From NCBI GenBank assembly GCA_015179025.1, contig WHUX01000158.1, positions 62,001-126,000 of the forward strand: a stretch of 64,000 nt of DNA, given 5' to 3'. The stretch is from Terfezia claveryi (lineage: Eukaryota; Ascomycota; Pezizomycetes; Pezizales; Pezizaceae). This document shows, piece after piece, positions 20,733 to 29,539 of this stretch. The notes beneath the pieces were generated by a model, which saw nothing but the letters and a program-made list of their open reading frames with translations, had not been told where the DNA came from and did not search any database. Both the position numbers and the translations under genes were made by a program. Each line of letters opens with the position of its first letter. Position 1 is the first letter of the stretch.

Positions 20733-22803
20733 TTAATTATTATCAGAACCTTCAGCCTCATCATCATTACCGGAACCATCATCATTACCGGAACCATCAT
20801 CCTCATTCTCAAACCTTATCTCATCATCGGATCTGTCATCCTCATTATCTGAACCTTCAGCCTCATGATCGAAACCTTGAGCCTCCTTATCCGAATCTGT
20901 ATTATCGAATTAACATGAGAAGAGTCTTCACTATCCTTCTGAGTACCGGGCTAATTTCAGAAGATCGAACATTAGCTGAAGTCTTTCCACAATTTCCTCC
21001 CTCGCAATGGGAAGATCATCCTTGTCTTGACCACCATGACAAAGCAACTGCTTCTGATGCTAATTGAATATTTTTTTGTTTCTGAGCATCAGAAGATTCC
21101 TCGCTTTCTTTTTAGCTTGTCCATTTTCTCTTCACAAGCACTGGATGAATGGCTTCAATAGTTAAATCCACCACAAAAAAACGCCAATTAGGATTGGCTA
21201 ATGGTATGGTAGAAGTCTTGCGAGAGCATTTATTCCCCACTTGTTGACGCTTGGGATTTCGAGACCGTGAGAATGCAGGTGACAGGATGTTTTTCTGCTT
21301 CTTGGAAACTACAATTGCAAATGCTCTCTCTTTAGGCAAATTGTCATCAGCCTGACCTGCCGGTTAAATAGCTAAATAGATAAAAGTATTATTATTAGCC
21401 ATTGACTTTATTTTAGTTCTCAAAATAATAGAATATACCTAAAGTGGGGCTAGAACCAGCAACGTTATTAGGAACTGAGTTGACTAGAGTAACAACTTCT
21501 TCAGTAACAACTTCTTCCCTTTCGTCAGCCATTATCACATCAGGGTTAGACATAACGTCACTAGGTGGTTCCATAGGGTTCACATTATTTTCTGCTAAAC
21601 AAGATACTTTATCGGCTGGCTTATATGTTGACATGAACCTAGTCAAGTCAATTGTCTGTAGATTGGGAACCTTGGAAGCTTTTGGCTATCTTATACGTGT
21701 ATCGATGATGCTGTAAAGGCCTCGGCGAATCTCTTGCCAATCGGAGGGATTCCCAATTAAATTAGCAAAGCGAGCAAGTCGGCATAAAAATCCTTCTGTA
21801 AGGTCGGCAGGCAAAAGTCCAGAAAGTGTAAGCTCCCAACCAGGTTCCCATATCTCATTCAAGCACTTACGATGGTTCTGCCTCCGGGACTCCAATGCCA
21901 TACTTTTGACGTGCATATCATTTATGAGATCATACCTAACTTTCTCATGAAGCACAGGTATAGACAAGCCCATCTCCTCACAAGCAGTCGCAGATAGCGA
22001 GTCCAGATATGCTTTATGAATCGTAGCACTCTGGCCGATTTTATCATCCATTAGGATGATACAATCAGAGAATTCCTCTAGGAAGCCAGCGAGCTTAACC
22101 CCCTGCAATTCTGATACTGCTTTTTGATATAAGCTCATGCCGACAGCACGTTTGGTTGACAGAATCTGGCTTAGGATCTCTGACCCCGTTGGTTGACTTT
22201 TATTAACATCTGTAACAACAGCAGTTAGCATGGTAAATATTTATCGATGCGATTGGAACTATTTATACAGAGTAGTATCCATGTGACATGGAACCTGGAT
22301 TTGAGTGGAGGAGGATGGCACAGGATCGTGCCCTATACGTAATATATCTGGACCAGCCAATACATAGTTGTTGGTAGCTGTACCCGAAGAATGTCAATTA
22401 ACATTGCATTGACTATGTGATAGAGAAACTTATGCAAAGGAGTATCCCCATCACCGGAGCTGGACATAAATGGATCGTTGGTGGATGCTGAACACGTAGG
22501 ATATCAGTTAGCATTGCATTGACTATGCAATAGAGAAACTTACGCAGAGGAGCATCCCCATCACCAGAGCTAGACATAAATGGATCATTGGTGGAAGCTG
22601 AACACGTAGGATATCAGTTAGCATATCGAATAATTGACTATGCGATGGAGGAACTTACGTAAAGGTGTATTATAACTGTATACACCCTGGTTGACAGGGA
22701 CGTTATCTTCACCGGAACTATACGGAGAGGTTGAACGAGGCTGGACTGTAGGCTGGGTCTTGTTTCTAGGGGTCCTTGGACGTGATGAGATTAAGCGTGG
22801 CAT
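20733..22803 (-). pseudogene. Multi-exon gene with tandemly duplicated exon-intron units, broken
   Basis: I do not recognise the protein. Exons: 22803-22659, 22597-22544, 22487-22434, 22377-22339, 22209-21439, 21356-21112 and beyond. These six total 1,308 nt, exactly 436 codons, so phases close. Exons 2 and 3 are 54-nt near-copies coding STNDPFMSSSGDGD; introns 2 and 3 are both 56 nt with the same sequence, so an exon-intron unit was duplicated. Exon 5 has one TAG (21686-21688). The TAA ending exon 6 (21112-21114) is probably also a changed CAA, because the frame continues as KESEESSDAQKQKN and, after small frameshifts, an acidic tail (GSDNEDDRSDDEIRFENEDD) ending at 20733. Exon 6 is basic (KKQKNILSPAF, KRQQVGNKCSRK). 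The predicted product is nuclear-like: disordered Ser/Pro N-terminus, helical middle, basic and acidic C-terminus. Confidence 0.7.
22378..22658 (-). repeat. Duplicated 110-bp exon-intron units inside the gene
   Basis: Each unit is a 54-nt exon plus a 56-nt intron. Intron 2 (22543-22488) has donor GTAAGT, branch GCTAACTGA and acceptor TTCAG. Intron 3 (22433-22378) has donor ATAAGT and branch GTTAATTGA: three transitions at the splice signals. Intron 1 (22658-22598) is a third relative. The exon adds 18 codons without changing phase. Confidence 0.8.
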
Positions 22804-22944
22804 AATGATAGTATTTGACTTGGAGGCTGGTATGTAGGAATTTGATAATTCGTAAATTACCGGTAAGTTTTGTTTGCCTTGATATAGAATGTGCGAAGGT
22901 GTATGAACATGGTCTAGGGAGATTGGCAATTAATAACAGTTCGG

Positions 22945-23300
22945 TCATGGCTATAAGCGATGACTAACCTGCAGAGGCTAGGCAGGCCATGAACTAGCGA
23001 TCGTCACAGCCATGGATCGGTTTCGGCCATAAGCGATGACTAAGTGCAGACGAATTAACAGTTTGCTTGCGGCCATGAGCGATAACTAAGTGCAGACGAA
23101 TTAACAGTTCGGTCGCGGCCATGAGTGATGACTAAGTGTAGACGAATTAATAGTTTGGTCGCGGCCATGAGCGATGACTAAGTCAGATGAAGTATGGCGT
23201 GCCAATTGTGAGAAAGGCCTACCAAGAGCTGACAGGACCTACCAGGACCCAACAGGACCTGCCAGGACCTAACAGGGAATGATAGCCAATCATTTATTTG
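22945..23300 (+). repeat. 46-bp tandem repeat upstream of the duplicated-exon gene
   Basis: Four to five units of CGGCCATGAGCGATGACTAA plus GTGCAGACGAATTAACAGTT(C/T)GGTCG, followed at 23215-23275 by short CAGGACCTACCAGGACC-type units. It lies in the presumed promoter region of the minus-strand gene and of the plus-strand dioxygenase remnant. Confidence 0.85.
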
Positions 23301-23459
23301 TTGGGCCAAGATAGCATTAAAATTGACGCTTGCACTAATGTTCATAAGCATTAGCAAGACTGACGAAATAATTTTTCAGATATGTACCGGTTAGTAAGGG
23401 TGACGAAATAATTTTTAAGGTATGTACCGCTCTCACTCTCTGCTTCCCAGCATCGTTCT

Positions 23460-24560
23460 ATACAATGCCTGCAACCGATAATGCCCGCCAACCACCTGAA
23501 ATCACATCAAGGTCAGTGTAGCTTCCTCATATTATACGTTGCACTTTTTATTGTGAATTCCCTCTCCTCATGATACAAGATACTAGCCAACTTGTGTTCC
23601 TCTGGGAGGTGTGCGGCCTATGTGGGAGATCAAGGCTGGGTTCTTATTGGAGATGCCACCCATACATGACATACGTGGGATAAAAAGAAGTCACTCACCA
23701 AAAGGACCGTTGGTACCTCTAAAGTTCCGCGGGGTTAGAATATCTCCTTATACGTTCTTCAACGCGTGTAGCAATGCGATAATTGCTACTGGCTCAAGTC
23801 GTTGCAAAGCGAGGCGAGGTTGTTGTGCTAGTTTTGGGGGTGAAGTAGAAAGGAGAAAATTAACAATTGACAGAGAGAATTAATAATTGACTTAGCTAAC
23901 ACTGACGTTTTCCAGGGTTAATCATAAATGAATTGCAGGTTAATATAATGGCTGCAACCAATCCATCACAAAACTCACCAAGCGAAACAAGCGGGCAACA
24001 GCAAGTACACTATGAGCGAATGTCAGAGTTCATGTCTGCAGAAGGAGTCTAGAGTGGGGGGTTCGCGAATTGCTCTAAACGCGTCCAAGTGGTTTTGATC
24101 TATCAAATAGGTCGGAACGCCTGGGCTCGTGGGGATTTCGGAAGTATACCCTCTGGTCAGCACGGGTTCAAGGACGCAGTTGCCAAGAAGTACATGGAAT
24201 TCTAGTATCACTTGCGGAAGGCCAAAAGAGTCAAGTCCTCTATGAGCCTGAAGGAGCTACAGACTATGCCGAGCAAAACCATTGTGAAATGCATGCCTAA
24301 GGATATCCTCACGAAGTTCAAACAGTGACACCCATTACCGATGAAGACCTGAAAGACTTTACACGTCATCCCTCCAGCGTCCACCCCTTATACTTGCCGG
24401 TCGCAATGACAAAAAAATTCTCGCCTTCAGAATATACATCCCATAACATTCCTCACCATACTCAAAGAGACCAAACATTTACTTCCTGCACATGCAGAGG
24501 CATCGGGTCGTCGCGGTGAGTACAAAATGCACAACTATTTTTGTGGGCTAAGTATGCGGA
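23460..24560 (+). pseudogene. N-terminal remnants of the dioxygenase-like gene
   Basis: An ATG at 23467 opens MPATDNARQPPEIT and meets a possible donor near 23513. 23949-24051 opens MAATNPSQNSPSETSGQQQ and ends in a stop. A third stretch (about 24058-24325) reads RNAWARGDFGSIPSGQHGF, DAVAKKYMEF and KAKRVKSSMSLKELQTMPSK with one TAG. These plausible exons run toward the HxD-containing core at 24575 but I could not join them with certain splice sites. Confidence 0.4.
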
Positions 24561-24574
24561 TCACCCATACATGA

Positions 24575-25102
24575 GTGCAAACTTATTGGAGGATGGGGAG
24601 GGTACAAAGGAGTGGTTGTGGCATAAGCACCCTTGTTCAAGTATCTGTCGGAAGTACTCAAGCTATGGATTTCGAAAGTTATGAGTGGATGACTACTCAC
24701 CCGTGGTTGGATAAGCTCCTAGTAAATCAAGCGAAGAATTTGGGACAAAAGGTCGGAGCGGGTGGGACATCTGCCATGTCGGAGGTTCCTTTACACAAAG
24801 TGGCGAGGATTTGGTATGGCCTCGCTGTAAATTGTGACCAAGAGTTTGCGGAGGTACCCCACCGGGATGGGAATGATGTCAAGCATAGCATGAACTGTAT
24901 AATTCCATGGGGTGACTGGCAGGGTGCTGATTTATTGTTCTGGGAGATTCGGCAGTGAGTATAAATCTCTAAGGGGGAAGTTATTTTTTTCTGGTCTCGT
25001 GCACTTACCCATAATGTTTCCCCATTACATGCAGGTGGAGTATGCAATGCTCTTGATTTGTATTCCTATCAAGCAATCTTAGACTTGGATAAGAAACGCT
25101 GA
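24575..25102 (+). pseudogene. TET/JBP-like 2OG-Fe(II) dioxygenase core, broken
   Basis: One frame runs 176 codons from 24575 to TGA at 25100-25102, interrupted only by TGA (24956) and TAA (24962), best explained by a changed Trp or Arg and a Gln codon. It carries the iron-binding HxD in VPHRDGND (His at 24860, Asp at 24866) and the distal His in LTHNV (25010), 50 residues later. WGDWQGADLLFW and GEVIFFWSRALTHNV resemble strands of the double-stranded beta-helix; VCNALDLYSYQ is where the 2OG-binding Arg is expected, and it reads Cys. In the TET/JBP family these enzymes oxidise thymine or 5-methylcytosine; fungal members are often transposon-linked. The family call rests on motif spacing and context. 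Confidence 0.6.
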
Positions 25103-25459
25103 CATCCGGAAAAAGCTCAAGGTGGGAAACGCAAATCTCGCTGTACCTAGTTGTTTGGTATATTTTTTTTTATTTTTCCCTCATGTATTTCCTATTTCTT
25201 AGCTATGCTTTGTTTGCTGATATGCTTTGTTTGCTGATGGATTTCTTTATCATGTTTCTTCTGAGTCAGGTTTGATTTGTATACTAGTTCAGGTGGTGTA
25301 AATTTCTTAGTGACTGCAATTTATTTTCTAGTAGCACATGCAGATTCGAAGCTTGCTGGTTTAGGCAATGCTTCCTAATGTAGATAAATGCAGGATGCAT
25401 CACAGTACTAGCAAGCTGCTGTATCAAAAGACTGGTCAAACATTGGTTCTTTCTGGTAT
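25103..25459 (+). other. Region after the dioxygenase remnant
   Basis: T-rich sequence with GCTATGCTTTGTTTGCTGAT duplicated near 25201-25240. It may be the 3' UTR. No gene is supported. Confidence 0.4.
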
Positions 25460-25742
25460 TGTTGGCGGTTATATAAGTCACCGACAAGCTAAGTTTGCAA
25501 ACTAACATGGCCGTCGGCAGCAGGCCGTATATGGCCAACGGTTAGGTCCTACAGTAAAGGCCCATATATTATATATAGCTGTTTAGCAGACTGTATCTGG
25601 AATTTGTATAGACAATCTTGTAATACAACAGCGCCCAGCAACACCGCAACACCAAAACACCGCAACACAGCAACATAGTAATACACACAAACTATATCCC
25701 ATAAATACTGTTAGTTACTCTTACTCATTCTCTTCTATAACA
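25460..25742 (+). mobile_element. Possible LTR (TGTTGG...TAACA)
   Basis: It starts TGTTGGCGGTTATATAAG and ends TTCTCTTCTATAACA, with a TATATTATATATAG box in the middle and ATCTTGTAATACAACAGC before a CT-rich end, a layout common in Copia LTRs of ascomycetes. The flanks (GGTAT and GAAGT) do not form a target duplication, so this could instead be an ordinary promoter of the next gene. Confidence 0.35.
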
Positions 25743-25767
25743 GAAGTTGCTAACATTCATATCTTAG

Positions 25768-26760
25768 ATGCTCCGTCATGCCAACTATACCGAGATTGAA
25801 CGCCTCCGATTGCCAGTTATTGGCAACTTTGGTAATGTCAACCCAGCTGATTACGATCCAGCCGTAGTCCGGCTACATATGTATGAGTACTATAATATCG
25901 GCCGGTTCCTTTACTTCCAGTTCGATGAGAAAAACTGGATCCCTAAGAAGGCGATCCACCACTACAACTGGGAATGAGCCCATCTGGCCATTCCATTACA
26001 TCAAGCCATCGAGGCCAAGCGGGTATTCTTCCAAGTAAGGGACAATACCCTTGCTAGCTTTATGACCGGCCTCCGGGAGGTCATCGAGCTTTGGCTTCGT
26101 ACTTATTCTAGTGTAAAATACCAGGATCAGTATAGACACCAACGGGGGTCCCAGCTGGACCAGGTCAGAATGGCCACTGCAGCTGGCAACCTGGCCCCAA
26201 ATCTGCCACCCATCTGCATCATGTCAACTTTCCTTCTCAGAGGTCCAAGGGAGGTTCCCGATGAAGAAGACCAATTTGAACCCCCTATAGATGCTGGTAA
26301 CAGAGTTCACAATCAGTTTCTCCCATTCTTCTTGGCCTTTGTCGGAAGGCCGAAATGTGTGAAGCATGTCTAGAGGTATAACCTTCAGTTTGTGTTTGAG
26401 GATCTTTTGGAGAGCTGGGATCGGGATAATGTGGAAGGGAATCCACCAGTCCCACTGTTTGCTGGCTTGACTATGGTAGTCAAGAAACTGGCTCCAAAGA
26501 TGCTTATTCATGTGCTGGAAAACCGCCGGCAATAGTGGGCAACAAGTGGCCTCCATAATGAATTGGCTACAACTACTGATCTCACAATGGATAAGCCGGA
26601 AGTGGCAATGGAGCCATTTGCCAATGGGGGAATGGGTGGAGTCAGGGCAAACTACTTCCCTGACTTGGATATGGATGAACGTTCCGACCGGGTCTGTGGT
26701 CAGCCAGTTGAAGTAGATGGGGCTGCTGATGCAGCTTGGGATAGGGCTTTATCTTGGTAG
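25768..26760 (+). pseudogene. 330-codon gene of unknown function with three in-frame stops
   Basis: One uninterrupted reading frame from ATG at 25768 to TAG at 26758-26760 contains only TGA (25975), TAG (26371) and TAG (near 26533), with no frameshift. It follows GTTGCTAACATTCATATCTTAG, which looks like a branch site and acceptor, so an upstream exon is possible. Recognisable stretches: MYEYYNIGRFLYFQFDEKNW, FMTGLREVIELWLRTYSSV, VRMATAAGNLAPNLPP, LFAGLTMVVKKLAPKML. It has no signal peptide and is acidic at its end. Loss of function by base substitution alone suggests RIP-like or recent decay. Family not recognised. Confidence 0.65.
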
Positions 26761-26986
26761 GATTTTTGCAGGAATGGTTTTGTTTATGGAGTTTTGGGGC
26801 TTTTGGAGTGTTTTTTTTTTTAGTGTTTGTTTTTTTTATAGGTTTTTTACTTTGTATTTTTTTGGGGGGGCTTTTGGGAGTGTTTTTTTTTTTAAGTGTT
26901 TGTTTTTTTTATAGATTTTTTACTTAGTATTTTTTTTTTCTAAGGTGTTTTTTTTTTTATAGAGGTGTTTTTAAAATGGGATTTTT
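26761..26986 (+). repeat. T/G-rich low-complexity stretch
   Basis: Units near GTTTTTTTTTTAGTGTTTGT and ATAGGTTTTTTACTTTG are repeated two to three times. No coding or RNA feature is supported. Confidence 0.7.
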
Positions 26987-27518
26987 CAATAGTCATATTT
27001 GGCTATACATGTGCGGCACTCCATTCGCAACATCATACCTTGCATCGTAGGAATTCAGTACAATACCTTGCATCGTAGGAATTCTGTACAATTCCTTGCA
27101 TCGTAGGAATTCAGCACATATATATACTTGTGTGCATTTGAGACATGTATATATATATGCGAGAAACTCATTCATGCTTTAGAGACTTATATATATATGC
27201 GGGAAACTCGTGTTTTTGAGACTCATATATATATGCGGGAAACTGGTGTGAGAAACTCATGCTTTTGAGACTTATATTTATATGTTAGAAACTGATGCTT
27301 TTGAGACCTAGATGGATATGCGAGAAACTCATGCATTTGAGGCCTACCAGCATATGAGTTTCTCTTTCTCGAATATATATATATAAGCCTCGCAAGCTTG
27401 AATTCCATATACATAGGTTTCGCAAGCATCAGTTTCTCGAATATATATATATACATGGTCCGAATGAATTAATTCCTATATATATACATGGCCCGAATAT
27501 AGCCAAATATGACTATTG
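26987..27518. mobile_element. Palindromic (MITE-like) element with CAATAGTCATATTTGGCTAT termini
   Basis: The ends are perfect inverted repeats: CAATAGTCATATTTGGCTAT at 26987 and its complement ending at 27518. Inside are three GCATCGTAGGAATTC direct repeats and an array of GAAACTCATGCTTTTGAGAC / TATATATATGCG units, some inverted. The same terminal motif and unit type occur inside the foldback element at 61.9-62.9 kb. No transposase is encoded and no target duplication is evident. Confidence 0.65.
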
Positions 27519-28012
27519 CCGGTGCAGGATAGCGCGCCTTAGCAGTACAACTATATTTGTTGGTTATGCCAATCTAAGCTGACATACTAGAGCAACTGTC
27601 GAATGGGGCTGTCAATGGGGCTGTCAACCAGGATAGATCTACCCAGTTGGGTAGACTAGCACACCCTAAGTTTCAAAGTTTCAAACACGCATGCCACTAT
27701 GTGACAGAGCATTACAATACCTCCGCCAGGCCTCCAACGTGTGCGTGCATAGCTGAGAGCATTACCATGCCTCTGGCAGGTAGTATCCCATAGTTTGGTG
27801 AGACAAAAATTAACCTGCATTGCAGCAAAAACTAAGCCAGAGGTGGTGCGCACTGGCCTCTCGTATGGTATGGATACCTTCACGCGTCAAGATACGCCTA
27901 TTCCAGCTCCTATCCAACATTCCCACACAATATTCTCACACAATATCATTTATCTTCCAATCGCCTCTATAGTATAATATCGCATTATACCAACCATCCA
28001 ACCACAGATAAG

Positions 28013-28555
28013 ATGTACCTGTACTACCTCGCTGTTATTACTGTTCTTCTTGTTACATTATCATTCCAAGTAGTTAAGACGACTACTACTACTACGACTA
28101 TTACCACTTCCACTACAATTACTACTACTACTACCATAACCAAAACCACTATCATGACTAAAACTACTACTACAACCAGCATCATTACCTACCGAGATAC
28201 CTACCGAGATACCTACCGAGATACCTACCAAGATAGCTACCGAGATGCTAGTACAACCCAGACTATTGATCTTGATACTGTTCTACAGCGCTCAATAGAT
28301 TCTCAAGTTCTGGCAGAGACCAAGGCTATACGGGTATTGCAATACTACAGTAAGCAGTCCAAGTATCATCAACCGGCTGTCCATCAGCTTTGTACTGGCA
28401 GTGAACTCCCCTCTCCATTCTTAACAAGGGGAAGAGTTAGGTGGAATGATTGTTGGATTGACTCCGATTTGCGGTCAATTACAGAGTCTACTGATATAGG
28501 ACTAACAATACCTAATTCGGCATGTTCGTGGGGGGCTTGGAATTTGAGGTGGTAG
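28013..28555 (+). CDS. Unit B small Thr-rich, probably secreted protein (intact copy)
   Basis: 180 residues, uninterrupted. Residues 1-20 (MYLYYLAVITVLLVTLSFQV) are hydrophobic and could be a signal peptide or a membrane anchor. 22-57 are Thr-rich low complexity, likely O-glycosylated if exported. 58-78 contain four to five YRDT/YQDS repeats. From 83 on comes the block shared with units A and C: QTIDLDTVLQRSID, SQVLAETKAIRVLQYY and RVRWNDCWIDSDL near 141-153, ending NLRW. Three Cys are present (126, 147, 171). The ATG is the first in the transcript-like unit and is conserved as MY(L/F)YYL in C. I do not recognise the family. It could be an effector-like or cell-wall protein, or a passenger of a PiggyBac-type element. 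Confidence 0.7.
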   Translation: MYLYYLAVITVLLVTLSFQVVKTTTTTTTITTSTTITTTTTITKTTIMTKTTTTTSIITYRDTYRDTYRDTYQDSYRDASTTQTIDLDTVLQRSIDSQVLAETKAIRVLQYYSKQSKYHQPAVHQLCTGSELPSPFLTRGRVRWNDCWIDSDLRSITESTDIGLTIPNSACSWGAWNLRW

Positions 28556-28620
28556 AGAATTTAAAAAAAAAAGGAGAAAAAAAAAAAAAAACAGAAAAAA
28601 AAAAAAAGATAGTAGAGAGG

Positions 28621-29190
28621 GAAGGGCTGGGGCTGGGGCTGGCGGGGCTGGCAGGGCTGAAACCTATTGATTCAGGTCCGCAAGCAAATAAGTTTCGGAT
28701 CTCAGAAACAGATATTACCTCTGAGTTCGTGTGGCTGGCGAGGGCTGGCAGAGGAGCTGGCGGGGGAGGGCAGGGCTGCCAGGATTGGCAGAGTTGGTGG
28801 AATTGGCAGAGCTGGTGGAGGAGCTGGTAGAGGAGCTGGCGGGAGGAGGGCGGGGCTGGCAGGATTGGCAGAGCTGGTGGAGGAGCTGGCAGGGGAGGGC
28901 GGGGCTGGCAGAGCTGGCAGGGCTGAGGAGCTAAGTGGAGGGGCTGGGCGGTGGAGGAGCTGGCAGGCAGAGCTGGTGGGAAGGGCGAGGTTAGGTGAGA
29001 GGGCTGGCGGAGGGAGGGCTAGGGTAGGGGCGGGGCTTAATGGAAGGAGCGGGGTTGCAGGGGAGGGCTGGTGGGAGGGCGGGGTTAGAGGGGAGGGCTA
29101 GTAGAGAGGAGGGCTGGCGGAGGGAGGGCTGGTGGAGAAAGGGCTAGCGGAGGGACGGGGTTGGAGGGGAGGGCTGCGGGGAGAAGGGTT
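28621..29190 (+). repeat. GGGCTGG minisatellite of unit B
   Basis: Irregular units GGGCTGGCGGAGGAGCTGGC and GAGGGCTGGTGGGA fill the stretch. Runs of three or more G at short spacing could form G-quadruplexes in the transcript. The Gly/Ala/Arg ORFs across it are repeat translations. Confidence 0.85.
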
Positions 29191-29292
29191 ATGGGAAGGT
29201 TTTTTCTTTGTATTCTTATGTTTGTTTTGTGTTACTTTTCCCTATCTTTCCTTTTATATATCATAACTGACCAGACTCTTTGGGTGATAAAA

Positions 29293-29355
29293 GTAAGTAC
29301 TTCACTCCTTATACCTTTATTGCTATTGATGCTAACCAACCTACATACCATATAG
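29293..29355 (+). other. Conserved intron of unit B (63 nt)
   Basis: Donor GTAAGTACTTC, branch site GATGCTAACC and acceptor CATATAG are followed by GCAGCGGTAGCAGTAAACTT. The intron matches those of units A and C and lies at the same distance from the unit's 3' end. A membrane-like segment (FFLCILM, then CYFSLSFLLYI) reads just upstream in units A and B and may be a second coding exon. Confidence 0.75.
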
Positions 29356-29539
29356 GCAGCGGTAGCAGTAAACTTTAGATTATTAGAGTAGAGTATTAGC
29401 AGAATGTAGTTTGGTTAGCAGAATGTAGTCTGGTTAGCAGAATGGTATAGCAGAATGGTAGTATTTGTATCTATTATCTATATACAGAATAAACAATATA
29501 GAAATTTACAATAAGTACATATATAACATTGTCGAGAAG

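Larger units (their letters stand above)
27800..29392 (+). other. Repeat unit B: transcription-unit-like module, plus strand
   Basis: It has the same parts as units A and C: CTGCATTGCAGCAAAAACTAAG (two bases over the shared core) near 27812, GCGCACTGGCCTCTCGTATG near 27848, an ATG at 28013 with a complete ORF, an A-rich AGAAA tract (28557-28615), a GGGCTGGCGGGG minisatellite (28621-29190), and an intron with a conserved last exon. It lies tail to tail with the minus-strand PiggyBac at 29540-30743, as unit A does with the PiggyBac remnant at 12288. Confidence 0.85.

Noticed and set aside
21645..21690. A 41-nt intron around the TAG at 21686
   Set aside because: Removing 41 nt breaks the frame, there is no branch site, and the unspliced frame closes the gene model exactly.
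22210..22231. ATG at 22231 as start of a 181-codon gene
   Set aside because: The first bases read ATGCTAACTGCTGTTGTTACAG, which is a branch site plus acceptor; the exon phases close only if coding resumes at 22209.
24955..25034. Intron GTGAGT...GCAG removing the stops of the dioxygenase
   Set aside because: The frame inside the supposed intron codes GEVIFFWSRALTHNV, which contains the distal iron ligand; splicing would remove it and the downstream frame would stop after seven codons.
15695..26760. Alternative genetic code or stop readthrough
   Set aside because: All three stop codons occur internally, and the true ends also use them; a code change would need all three reassigned.
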